Shown one piece after another: positions 8,510 through 17,700 of a stretch of DNA of 34,864 nt; within the stretch, counting starts at the first letter, position 1; the number at the start of each line of letters is the position of its first letter. The stretch spans positions 1 through 34,864 of the forward strand of contig JADLHS010000119.1 of assembly GCA_020848635.1 (NCBI GenBank), given 5' to 3'. A program made the translations under genes and the position numbers. The notes under the pieces are model-generated. The model was given only the letters and a program-made list of their open reading frames with translations, was not told where the DNA came from and made no database searches. The stretch is from Limisphaerales bacterium. Lineage in GTDB: Bacteria > Verrucomicrobiota > Verrucomicrobiia > Limisphaerales > JADLHS01.

Positions 8510-9537
8510 GTGCCGCCCCCAAATTCAAGAACCCCCGCGCCCGGTACAATTACCAGGGCCGCAGCGTCTCCATTACCGGCGTCGGCGCCTACGTGCCCGC
8601 CAAGGTCCTTACCAACTTCGAGTTGGCCGGCATGGTGGACACCAACGACGAGTGGATCACTTCCCGCACCGGCATCAAGGAACGTCGGATTGCCGCGAAG
8701 GACGAATTCACTTCCGACCTCGCCACGAAAGCCGCCCAGCGCGCAATGAAAGCCGCGGGCGTCACTGGCGACCAAATTGATCTCATCATCATAGCCACCA
8801 TCACGCCGGACATGGTTTTCCCGTCCACGGCGTGCCTCGTGCAGCAGAAGATCGGCGCGCTGCGGGCCGCTGCGTTTGACCTGGAAGCCGCCTGCTCCGG
8901 TTTCATCTACGGACTCGAAATCGCCCAGCAATTTATCATGTCGCGCACTTACGACACCGTTCTGGTCATCGGCGCGGAAAAGCTTTCTTCCATCGTGGAC
9001 TGGCAGGATCGCAACACCTGCGTTTTGTTCGGGGACGGAGCGGGTGCCGCCGTGCTGCAAAACCGCCCCAATTCCCACGGGTTGCTTACAGCGGTGATGG
9101 GCGCGGATGGCAGCAAGGCCGAATTGCTGCACATGCCCGGCGGCGGCAGCCGTTGTCCGACCACCGCCCAATCGGTCGCCTCCCGCCTCCACTACCTGCG
9201 GATGGAAGGCAAGGAAACTTACAAACACGCCGTACAGGCGATGGTGAGCGCCGCCACCGAGGCGCTTCGCCGCTGCGATCTGGAGATCAGCAAGATCAAA
9301 TGCATCATTCCGCATCAGGCCAATCGCCGCATCATTGACACTGTGGGCGAACGCCTCGGCGCCCGACCCGACCAATTGTTTGTGAACTTGGATCGCTACG
9401 GCAACACCTCCGCTGCCTCCGTCGCCATCGCGTTGGACGAAGCCGTAAGTTCCGGGCGGATCCACCGGGGCGATCTGATTCTGCTGGTGGTCTTTGGCGC
9501 CGGCCTGACCTGGGGCGCGGCCGTGATTGAGTGGTAG
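8506..9537 (+). CDS. fabH: Beta-ketoacyl-ACP synthase III
   Basis: A 343-residue KAS III that condenses acetyl-CoA with malonyl-ACP to start fatty-acid elongation. The catalytic triad is intact: Cys130 in LEAACSGF, His270 in IIPHQANRR and Asn300 in YGNTSAASV. The N-terminus carries about 18 extra residues (MSAAPKFKNPRARYNYQGRS) before the usual ITGVGAYVPAKVLTN start. The C-terminal AGLTWGAAVIEW is standard. The start overlaps the plsX stop by four bases. A gap of 161 bp follows, which contains the candidate promoter of the next transcription unit. Confidence 0.96.
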   Translation: MSAAPKFKNPRARYNYQGRSVSITGVGAYVPAKVLTNFELAGMVDTNDEWITSRTGIKERRIAAKDEFTSDLATKAAQRAMKAAGVTGDQIDLIIIATITPDMVFPSTACLVQQKIGALRAAAFDLEAACSGFIYGLEIAQQFIMSRTYDTVLVIGAEKLSSIVDWQDRNTCVLFGDGAGAAVLQNRPNSHGLLTAVMGADGSKAELLHMPGGGSRCPTTAQSVASRLHYLRMEGKETYKHAVQAMVSAATEALRRCDLEISKIKCIIPHQANRRIIDTVGERLGARPDQLFVNLDRYGNTSAASVAIALDEAVSSGRIHRGDLILLVVFGAGLTWGAAVIEW

Positions 9538-9615
9538 CGGTGACGCGAAGGAGGTTCGAGTGAATCCGAGACCGTTATCGTTGACCCTTCGTGGAGCAAT
9601 TGTAAGATGTTTATA

Positions 9616-9643
9616 TTGACAACCCCGTTTCGCGGGCAATAGT
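9616..9643 (+). promoter_or_regulatory. Candidate promoter for the secreted CBM/Ig protein
   Basis: A perfect TTGACA at 9616-9621 and AATAGT at 9638-9643 (4/6 match to -10) are separated by 16 bp. They lie 55 bp before the ATG at 9699. The same -35 and spacing occur in the promoter proposed at 2689-2716. Confidence 0.45.
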
Positions 9644-9698
9644 TCATCAAGTTCACCCGCCTGCAAAACGCACCGGGAAACCAAAAAACCAGCCGTCT

Positions 9699-12383
9699 AT
9701 GGAAAATTGTATTAGCTTCGTCCCGGACAACTGTCCGTCGTCCCGGAATCCAATCAAGAGACTGAAATCCAGGACTCTTAACTTCTCGCTCTTGGCCCTG
9801 GCCGCATTCTTGATGCTGGCCGCCAGCCCAGCTCACGCCAGCAATCTGCTGGTTAACCCCGGATTCGAAAGCAGCAGCGGTCGAGTCGTCCCCGTGGGCT
9901 GGACTCGTTTTGCCCCGACCAACGCCCAATCCCCTGGCAATTATTGGGTTGAAGCGCCCGCACATTCGGGCACGGTCGGTTGGAAACAGTGGGGTGCGGC
10001 TTATGCGGCGGGCCAGACCAACGTCGCCGGTTTGTCGCAAAGTCTCAGTAGCGCGCCAGGATCGATTTACCAAGCCAGCGGTTGGATGTACACAAAGAGC
10101 GGGGATACTTTAGGTACGGATTGCATGACTTGGGTGGAAGTTTCGTTCCTAGGAGCCGGAAGCCAATTGCTTGCGCTGTACAAGTCCGACAACTTCACCG
10201 CCGCAGCGGGAACGGACACTTGGCTGCAATACCCAGTAACACGGGTTTGCGATATTTCCGCTCCTCTGCCACCCGGCGACCTGAATTATCCAACCTACGC
10301 GGTGACCGGCACTGTGAGTCAAATCGTGGCGCCGCTCGGAACGACAACCATCCGTTACCGCTATGCTTATAGCCAGGCCGGCACCTCAGGCGGCTCTGCC
10401 AATTTCGATGACGCATTGCTGAATCAAATCAGCGGGCCGATTCCGCCTGTCATCAGCGGCCTGTTCCCGGTGAATATGATTTTCGTCAACCCGAGTGATG
10501 GCATCAGCTTCACCGCCAGCTCGCCGAGCGGTTTTACGATCAACAACTCTGCCATTCACCTAATCGTGAACGGGGTGGATGTCTCCGGTGACCTGTCGAT
10601 CAGCGGTCCCGCTTCCAGCAAGACCGTCACGTATGATGGACTTCAATCCAACCTGACTTACACGGCGTCCATCACGGTGACGGATAGCTTCAATTTCACC
10701 GCCAGTGCTGACACATACTTCGAAACGACCTGGGTTGGAATCGAACCGATCACTTACCTCTGGGAGGCCGAGGATTTCGATTTTGACAGCGGACAGTACA
10801 TCAACAATCCCGACCTCTGCAGTGTCAGTGGCAATCCCAACTGCTATTTTGGGAAAGTGGGCGTGGAAGGAATTGACGAGCATAACTTGAATGGCGGCGG
10901 CAGCCACCAATACCGCCCGGATGATCTGATGGCCACCTCGGTTTCGGGAGACTACTCGCGCAAGAACCTGTCCGCTGCCGGCAGGCTCGATTACAGAATC
11001 GACCCGTTCAACTTCAATGAGTGGGTGAACTACACCCGCGACTGGCCGAACAGCACCAACTGGGTGATCGCCCGGCTCGCAACGGATATCGGGCTCTCCG
11101 GAACCATCACCTTGAGCCGGGTGAACCCCGATACGAGCACCACGGATCTGGGCACTTTCACCGTGGCCAATGGCCGCGGTTGGAGCACGTTTGACAATGT
11201 TTATCTGAAAGACACCAACGGCTTCCTCGCGAATGTGGTGCTCAATGGCAAGGAAACGCTGCGCGTCACCAGTGGGGGCAACCTCTTGCCGGGTTTCTTT
11301 ATGCTCGTGGCGGCCCAAGTGGATTTGCCACGGTTAAGCAACCTCTATCCCACCGGCACGCGCCCGTTTGAGTTCACGAACACGCTGAGTTTTGCGGTTG
11401 CCACGACAGGGGCCTCCTTCCCTGCCGGAGGAATCAAGGTGAATCTGGACGGTCGCGATGTCTCCGCGGGTCTGGTGATTACCGGTTCGGCCTCGGCTAA
11501 AAACGTGGTTTATCCCGGACTGCTACCCAACGCAAACCACACGGCTATCATCACCGTGACCAACTCCCTTGGTCACGGCATCGGCGTAACGAATCACTTC
11601 GACACGTTCAGCGAGACCAACTACATGGTGGAGGCGGAGGATTTCGACTTTGATGGCGGGCAGTTCGTGGGAAGTTGGTACCCGGAGGCATATTTGTATT
11701 TGGGCGCAACGACCAACATCGACTTCCAACACAGCCCGTTTGACAGCGAAGGATTTTTGTACCGTTTGGATGGCATTCCCGAAGACAAGACCCACGATTC
11801 TCTGCGCGAAACATTTCTCAGTGTGGGAGCATTTGATTATGACCTGACGTGGTTTGGTAACGGGGACTGGGCCAACTACACGCGGGTCTATCCGACGGGG
11901 AATTTCTACGTGTATGGGCGATTTTCCGGACTTGGCGGCTACTCAATGTATCTGGACCAGATCATCAGCGGAGCGGGAACGACCAGCCAGGTGACCAAAC
12001 GGCTCGGGCACTGGGGAACGGTCGGCCTCGGCTACAGCAGCTATGATTGGGTGCCATTGACGGACGACGGCCTGGCAGCGCCGGCCATCGTAAAGTTGAA
12101 CGGGCTCAGCACGCTGCGAATCGCAACCACCGGCAACAGCAATCCAAATTACTTCATGCTGGTGCCAGCTACCGACATCACCTTGACCGCCGGGCGCTCG
12201 GGCAACAACATCGTGGTTTCCTTTCCGACCCAGTCCGGGGTGATCTATCGGGTGTTCGCTCGGGATAATTTAACGACCGGTAACTGGTCACTGCTGACCA
12301 CCGTCGTCGGTGATGGCACCGTCAAACCTGTAAGCGACCTTGCGACGGCAACCGGACGGTTCTATAAGGTCGTCGCGCCGTAA
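9699..12383 (+). CDS. Secreted modular protein with repeated Ig-like and CBM6-like modules
   Basis: An 894-residue exported protein with no visible catalytic domain. A long N-terminus (about 28 residues) precedes a hydrophobic signal core (SLLALAAFLMLAASPAHA). The first mature module, starting NLLVNPGFESSSG, resembles CBM4_9-type modules. Then comes a duplicated unit: an Ig-like segment (VNGVDVSGDLSISGPASSKTV at about 288; VNLDGRDVSAGLVITGSASA at about 582) followed by a CBM6-like module beginning EAEDFDFDSGQY and EAEDFDFDGGQF, each with a later WVNYTR or WANYTR. The C-terminus (SGNNIVVSFPTQSGVIYRVF ending GRFYKVVAP) matches a domain often found at the end of verrucomicrobial secreted proteins. 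Binding of a plant or microbial polysaccharide is inferred; the ligand is unknown. It probably works with the GH144-like hydrolase just downstream. Confidence 0.8.
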   Translation: MENCISFVPDNCPSSRNPIKRLKSRTLNFSLLALAAFLMLAASPAHASNLLVNPGFESSSGRVVPVGWTRFAPTNAQSPGNYWVEAPAHSGTVGWKQWGAAYAAGQTNVAGLSQSLSSAPGSIYQASGWMYTKSGDTLGTDCMTWVEVSFLGAGSQLLALYKSDNFTAAAGTDTWLQYPVTRVCDISAPLPPGDLNYPTYAVTGTVSQIVAPLGTTTIRYRYAYSQAGTSGGSANFDDALLNQISGPIPPVISGLFPVNMIFVNPSDGISFTASSPSGFTINNSAIHLIVNGVDVSGDLSISGPASSKTVTYDGLQSNLTYTASITVTDSFNFTASADTYFETTWVGIEPITYLWEAEDFDFDSGQYINNPDLCSVSGNPNCYFGKVGVEGIDEHNLNGGGSHQYRPDDLMATSVSGDYSRKNLSAAGRLDYRIDPFNFNEWVNYTRDWPNSTNWVIARLATDIGLSGTITLSRVNPDTSTTDLGTFTVANGRGWSTFDNVYLKDTNGFLANVVLNGKETLRVTSGGNLLPGFFMLVAAQVDLPRLSNLYPTGTRPFEFTNTLSFAVATTGASFPAGGIKVNLDGRDVSAGLVITGSASAKNVVYPGLLPNANHTAIITVTNSLGHGIGVTNHFDTFSETNYMVEAEDFDFDGGQFVGSWYPEAYLYLGATTNIDFQHSPFDSEGFLYRLDGIPEDKTHDSLRETFLSVGAFDYDLTWFGNGDWANYTRVYPTGNFYVYGRFSGLGGYSMYLDQIISGAGTTSQVTKRLGHWGTVGLGYSSYDWVPLTDDGLAAPAIVKLNGLSTLRIATTGNSNPNYFMLVPATDITLTAGRSGNNIVVSFPTQSGVIYRVFARDNLTTGNWSLLTTVVGDGTVKPVSDLATATGRFYKVVAP

Positions 12384-12489
12384 AGCTCATTCAGCGGGGG
12401 AAGCTGCAGCCACCGGATGGGACCTGCCCACCCGCTCAACCTTCCGGCGCAAAGTGATAACTTGAGATCCAGCTTAGCCCTGATCGGAT

Positions 12490-12645
12490 ATGAAACGCTC
12501 CTTCGTACTCTACGCTCTTCTCCTGGCGGGCACTTTTTGCGCCGCGGTCGCCATCGAGGCCCCAACGGGGTTGGTGAGCCGGACTGGAGATCGAAGCATC
12601 GTTTTGCATTGGGACAAGAATAGTGAGTCCAACCTTTCGGGCTAG
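12490..12645 (+). pseudogene. 5' fragment of the GH144-like gene, cut by an amber codon
   Basis: The ATG at 12490 begins a signal peptide (MKRSFVLYALLLAGTFCAAVA, cleavage probably after AVA) and the start of a fibronectin type III-like module (APTGLVSRTGDRSIVLHWDK). At 12643-12645 a TAG stops it at codon 52. The frame then continues without interruption into the hydrolase at 12700-14310: the residues after the stop are RVYRSPNSGG, which normally follow a Tyr in such modules (GYRVYRS). The stop therefore replaces an expected Tyr codon by one base. Without it the protein would be about 606 residues. Possible causes are a sequencing error, a recent nonsense mutation or amber readthrough. Confidence 0.75.
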
Positions 12646-12699
12646 CGCGTTTACCGTTCGCCAAACAGTGGCGGCCCTTTTGTCGCGCAGAGTCCGAGC

Positions 12700-14310
12700 T
12701 TGATGGCCTCCCCGGGCTTCTGTGATCTCAGCGCTAGTGTCGTGAACGGGCTGACAAATTTTTACCGGGTCACAGCGTTGACGACCACCGCCGAGGAAAG
12801 CCTCCCTTCGGCCATCCTCGCCGCCGTGCCGCATGCGTTTGCGAGCGATGATGAATTCCTGGATTACGTCCAGCAGTGCCACTTCGATTACTTTTGGTAC
12901 CTGGCGAATCCACGCAATGGTTTGATCCCGGATCGGAGCACGACCAACTCCCCGTGCAGCATTGCGGCGGTGGGGTTCGGGTTGACGGCGATTGGTATTG
13001 GTGTTGACCACGGCTGGATCTCCCGAACCCAAGGTGTGGCGCGGGTTCTGACGACTTTGAATACTTTCCTGAACGGTCCGCAAGGGCCCAGCTCCTCAGG
13101 GACGATCGGTTACAAAGGTTGGTTCTATCATTTTCTGGATATGAACACCGCCTTGCGCTCCCCCTCCACGGAGTTGTCTTCCATTGATACGACCTTGTTG
13201 CTGGCCGGAATCCTCTACGCCAAGCAGTTTTTTGATGCCACCAACACCGACGAAACAACCATTCGGGCAATGGCGGATGCGATATTTAGCCGCGTGGACT
13301 GGAATTGGATGGCTCAAGGAACGAATGTTGTATCCATGGGCTGGTTTCCCAGTTCGGGTTTTATCCCAAACAACTGGGTTGGGTATAATGAGGGATTGCA
13401 TCTTTACTGTCTCGGCTTGGGCGCGCCGACGAATCCGTTGCCGGCGTCCGCTTGGACCCGCTGGACCAGCGGATATGTTTGGAGTACCAATTATGGTCAG
13501 GCCTACGTGCCCTTTCCACCCTTGTTTGGTCACCAATACTCCCACTGCTGGATTGACTACCGCCATACCGCGGACGCCTACATGAACGGTCGTAACAGCA
13601 CTTACTTTCAGAACTCCCGGCGGGCCACTCTGGCCCAACGGGCTTACTGCATTACCAACCCATCGGGCCGGGTTGGGTACAGCAGCAATGTTTGGGGCTT
13701 GACCGCTTGTGACGGGCCGTCGGGCTATGCCGCGCGCGGTGCGCCACCGGCCGAAAATGATGACGGCACGATCGCCCCCACAGCCGTCGGGGGATCCATT
13801 GCCTTCACCCCTGAATTCTCTTTGCCGACCTTGCGTTACTTTTACACTCAATACCGGCCACGCATATGGACGGCGTATGGGTTCCGAGATGCCTTTAACC
13901 TTGGCGCCCAATGGTACGGTTCCGATGAGTTGGGTATTGATCAAGGTCCGATCGTCATCATGATCGAGAATTATCGCACGCAACGCGTCTGGCGTCGGTT
14001 TATGCGAAATCCGGAGGTGCAACGCGGGTTAGAGCGGGCGGGTTTTGTCCCGCTGGCGTTCACGAAGCCCGCGTTGCAAATGCTAACGGAACAGAGCGCG
14101 GTCAGCTTAACTTGGAACGCTTTGGTCGATCGGGCCTACCAAGTCGAATACTCGCCTGACCTTGTTAATTGGTTTGCTTCGCCAACCGGGGAGTTAATGG
14201 CCACGGCTCCCAGCGCAAATTGGACCGACGCCGGACCTCCAGCCACCGCCGCCGATCCGTTCACAGTGTCCCAAAGATTCTATCGTATCTTCCAGTTTGG
14301 CTATCCGTAG
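12700..14310 (+). CDS. GH144-like (glycoamylase-like) glycoside hydrolase, main reading frame
   Basis: A 536-residue frame with the Pfam 'glycoamylase-like' domain; characterised members belong to GH144 and are endo-beta-1,2-glucanases. Family signatures in order: FLDYVQQCHFDYFWYLANP near residue 53, GWFYHFLDMNTALR, ELSSIDTTLLLAGILYAKQFF, the GYNEGLHLYCLGLG block, and near the end IDQGPIVIMIENYRTQRVW with FMRNPEVQRGLERAGF. A C-terminal beta-rich domain (VSLTWNALVDRAYQVEYS, ending QRFYRIF) follows. The first initiators after the upstream amber codon are TTG 12700 and ATG 12703, but they lie inside a fibronectin type III-like module, so the true N-terminus with its signal peptide is at 12490. 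If translation starts here, the enzyme would lack an export signal. Substrate assignment to beta-1,2-glucan rests on family membership only. Confidence 0.85.
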   Translation: MMASPGFCDLSASVVNGLTNFYRVTALTTTAEESLPSAILAAVPHAFASDDEFLDYVQQCHFDYFWYLANPRNGLIPDRSTTNSPCSIAAVGFGLTAIGIGVDHGWISRTQGVARVLTTLNTFLNGPQGPSSSGTIGYKGWFYHFLDMNTALRSPSTELSSIDTTLLLAGILYAKQFFDATNTDETTIRAMADAIFSRVDWNWMAQGTNVVSMGWFPSSGFIPNNWVGYNEGLHLYCLGLGAPTNPLPASAWTRWTSGYVWSTNYGQAYVPFPPLFGHQYSHCWIDYRHTADAYMNGRNSTYFQNSRRATLAQRAYCITNPSGRVGYSSNVWGLTACDGPSGYAARGAPPAENDDGTIAPTAVGGSIAFTPEFSLPTLRYFYTQYRPRIWTAYGFRDAFNLGAQWYGSDELGIDQGPIVIMIENYRTQRVWRRFMRNPEVQRGLERAGFVPLAFTKPALQMLTEQSAVSLTWNALVDRAYQVEYSPDLVNWFASPTGELMATAPSANWTDAGPPATAADPFTVSQRFYRIFQFGYP

Positions 14311-14323
14311 GTCCAAGAGCATC

Positions 14324-14345
14324 ACGCGCTGGGCGCGTTTCTTCA
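14324..14345 (+). terminator. Short hairpin after the GH144-like gene, possible terminator
   Basis: ACGCGC (14324-14329) and GCGCGT (14333-14338) form a perfect 6 bp stem with a TGG loop. It is followed by the pyrimidine stretch TTTCTTC, with T-runs broken by C. It starts 14 bp after the stop codon at 14310, so termination is plausible, but the U-tract is weak. Confidence 0.4.
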
Positions 14346-14660
14346 CAATGCGATCCTCTTCCCGCCAATCGCTCATTAGCGCTGAGGTGACTCGTAGTCG
14401 AAGAAATGCTTGCCAAAGAACTTAGCCCGCCAGCCCGGTCCAGCGCACCAGCCGTCGCCAACTTCCATCATGCAGGCGCGGGCCCGGGCGGTTTAGGCCT
14501 CGGCCCCATCCGCATGGGTTGAGAAGATTCACTTGTTGACCTCGATTCGACTAGCAGGCTAGCCGATAATTGTTGCGTAAAGGCAAGCCATTGACGATCC
14601 GATCGAGGACCGCAAATTGCCTTAATCATTTATTGCCGCCCGTTCACCAATCCAGTAAAA
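14346..14660. other. Intergenic region before gltB, no convincing gene
   Basis: About 315 bp without a supported gene. Two short minus-strand frames of 31 and 60 codons (14376-14471 and 14194-14376) abut as TAATG; the second runs antisense into the hydrolase gene, and neither resembles a known family. Promoter-like words are present (TTGACC at 14536, GATAAT at 14565, TTGACG at 14591), but none pair at a proper spacing. The gltB promoter probably lies here. Confidence 0.5.
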
Positions 14661-14689
14661 GCTAATCAGGTTATTTCAAACCGATTAGC
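14661..14689 (+). promoter_or_regulatory. Hairpin or dyad in the gltB leader
   Basis: GCTAATC at 14661-14667 is the exact inverse complement of GATTAGC at 14683-14689. Inside them, after a single bulged A, GGTT (14669-14672) pairs with AACC (14679-14682) around the loop ATTTCA. That gives 11 base pairs ending 20 bp before the gltB ATG. It could be a transcription-factor operator or an RNA hairpin that affects translation of gltB; no known riboswitch class was recognised. Confidence 0.55.
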
Positions 14690-14709
14690 CGGACGGCAGA
14701 GCAGAAGCA

Positions 14710-17700
14710 ATGAATATCAGAAGTAACGAACAGAATTCACCCGAACACGTTCGCCTCGGACCACCCGCGAAACAGGGCCTCTACGATCCGCAGTACGAGC
14801 ACGACTCGTGCGGCGTCGGGTTCGTGGTGAACATGAAGGGCCGCAAGTCACATGATATCGTCGCGGACGCGCTGCAGATTTTGGTCAATCTCGACCATCG
14901 CGGCGCGTGCGGTTGCGAGACGAACACCGGGGACGGCGCGGGCATCCTCATGCAAGTGCCGCATGATTTCCTCCTCGCGGCCACCCGCAAGCTCGGCTTC
15001 GAGCTTCCCGCGCCCGGCCAATACGGTCTCGGGATGTTGTTCATGCCCCCGAATCCGGGGGAACGAGCAGCCATCCAGGCGATCATCGAAAAAATTATTT
15101 CCGGCGAAAACCAAACCCTGCTCGGCTGGCGTGACATTCCGACGGATAATTCTTCGCTGGGCAACGGTGCGAAAAGTTCCGAGCCATTCATGATGCAGTT
15201 GTTCATTGGCCGCAACGCGGCGATCAAGGATGACGCGGCCTTCGAGCGGAAGCTTTATGTCATCCGCAAAATCGCGGAGCAGACAATTCGTTATGGCGGC
15301 AAGGTTGCGGGCGGTAAATGGTTTTACGTTTCGAGTCTTTCGGCGCGCACGGCAATTTACAAAGGGATGCTCATGCCGGAGCAGGTGGCGAAGTATTTCC
15401 CCGACTTGCGCGACCCAAGCATGGTTTCGGCGTTGGCCCTCGTCCATTCCCGGTTTTCTACGAACACGTTTCCGAGCTGGGATCGCGCTCATCCGAATCG
15501 TTACATCGCCCACAACGGCGAGATCAACACGCTGCGCGGCAACGTCAACTGGATGCGCGCCGGCCAGCACAACTTCAAGTCCGAGCATTTTGGCGACGAG
15601 ATCAAGAAGGTGATTCCGGTGATCAACACGGACGGCAGCGACTCGACGATGTTCGACAACTGCGTCGAGTTGCTGGTCATGGCGGGCCGCGAACTGCCGC
15701 ACGCCATGATGATGATGATCCCCGAGCCATGGGAAAATCACGAGAGCATGGACGCGGAACGGCGGGCGTTTTATGAATTTCATTCCTGTCTCATGGAGCC
15801 GTGGGACGGCCCGGCCTCGATTGCCTTCACGGACGGCATTCGCATTGGCGCTTGCCTGGATCGCAACGGCCTGCGCCCCTCGCGCTACTACGTCACCAAG
15901 GACGACCTGGTCATCATGGCTTCCGAGGCGGGCGTGTTACCCATTGCACCTGAGCGCGTGGCGACCAAGGGCCGGCTGCAACCCGGGCGCATGTTCCTCG
16001 TGGACACGGAGCAGGGTCGCATCATTGCCGACGAGGAACTAAAGAAAAAATACGCAAGCGCGCACCCCTATCAGAAGTGGCTCGACAAGCACCACGTCCT
16101 GCTCGAAAACCTCCCCGAACCGCCGCAGGGCACCGATCCGGAACATCGGACGGTTCTACAGCGCCAACAGTGCTTCGGCTATACGTTCGAGGATTTGCGT
16201 TTCATCGTCGGCCCGATGGCCAATGACGGGGTGCAACCGCTCGGCTCCATGGGCACGGATACGCCGTTGGCCGTGCTCTCAAACAAGCCACAACTGCTCT
16301 ACAATTATTTCAAGCAACTCTTCGCGCAGGTCACGAACCCGCCGATTGATCCAATTCGCGAAGAAATCGTAACCTCAACGGAAACGATGGTGGGAGCGCG
16401 CGGTGGCCTGTTGAATCCCACGCCCCAAAGCTGCGCGCTCATCAAGCTGGCGCATCCGCTACTCACCAACGAGGAGTTGGAGAAACTCCGGCACGTGGGC
16501 CAACTCAACCGCAAGGGATTCAAAGCCGCGACGCTGCCAATTCTTTTCCAGGCGGCGGACAAGACCAATGGTCTCGAAACGGCCCTGGCAAAAATGTTTT
16601 CCGACGCGGATCAGGCCATCAAGGAAGGCGCGACGGTAATCATTCTTTCAGATCGGGGCATTTCGGAAACCGTCGCCCCGATCCCCGCTTTGCTGGCCGT
16701 GGCGGGCTTGCATCATCACTTGATTCGCAGCGGCAAACGTTCCCGCATCGGACTGGTGCTTGAATCCGGCGAACCGCGCGAGGTGCATCATTTCGCGCTG
16801 CTCATCAGCTATGGCTGCAGCGCCATCAACCCTTATCTCGCGTTTGCCACGATTGACGATCTCATCGCCCAAGGCATGCTCGTCAACACGGACCATAAAA
16901 CTGCAGTTAAGAATTTCATCAAAGCGGCGGTCAAAGGCGTGGTGAAGACCATGGCCAAGATGGGCATCTCCACGGTTCAGAGTTACCGCGGCGCGCAAGT
17001 CTTCGAAGCCATCGGTATTAACAGCGAAGTCGTGGACAAGTATTTCACCTGGACCCCTTCGCGAATTCAGGGCGTCGGGCTGGACGTCATTGCGGAGGAA
17101 GTGCTCAAGCGCCACCGACACGCGTTCCCCGACCGGCAGGTCAACGGCGAACTCGACGCGGGCGGCCAGTATCAATGGCGCGACAATGGGGAGTATCACC
17201 TATTCAATCCGCAAACGATTCATAAGCTGCAGAGCGCCTGTCGCACCGGCAACCTTAAGATTTTTTCGGAATACTCTGACTTGGTAAATAATCAAGCCAA
17301 ACACCTTTGCACGTTGCGGGGTTTGCTCGATTTCAAGTTTGCAGAAAAGCCTGTGCCCCTCGCGGAGGTGGAATCCGTCGAGACCATAGTGAAGCGGTTC
17401 AAGACCGGCGCGATGAGTTATGGCTCGATCAGCAAGGAGGCCCATGAGGCGCTGGCCATCGCGATGAATCGCCTCGGCGGCCGTTCGAACACCGGCGAGG
17501 GCGGCGAAGACCCGGCGCGCTACGTTCTCGAAGCCAACGGCGACTCCAAGAATTCCGCGATCAAACAGGTCGCGAGTGGTCGTTTTGGCGTGACGAGCCA
17601 CTACCTCGTCAACGCGAAAGAACTGCAGATCAAGATGGCGCAGGGCGCCAAGCCCGGCGAAGGCGGCGAACTGCCCGGAAAAAAAGTGTTTCCGGAGATT

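Noticed and set aside
9553-9570. GGTTCGA-like tRNA T-arm sequence
   Set aside because: The second half of the T-stem does not pair at the right distance, and no acceptor or anticodon arms are present.
8095-9684. A 529-codon open frame on the minus strand
   Set aside because: It lies opposite plsX and fabH, whose products are clear family members with intact active sites. GC-rich coding DNA commonly leaves long open antisense frames.
14194-14471. Two short minus-strand frames joined as TAATG (31 and 60 codons)
   Set aside because: No family resemblance, and the longer one is antisense to the hydrolase 3' end. They could be a decayed gene, but nothing supports it.
14536-14596. TTGACC, GATAAT and TTGACG words as a gltB promoter
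   Set aside because: TTGACC and GATAAT are 23 bp apart, and TTGACG has no acceptable -10 at 16-18 bp.
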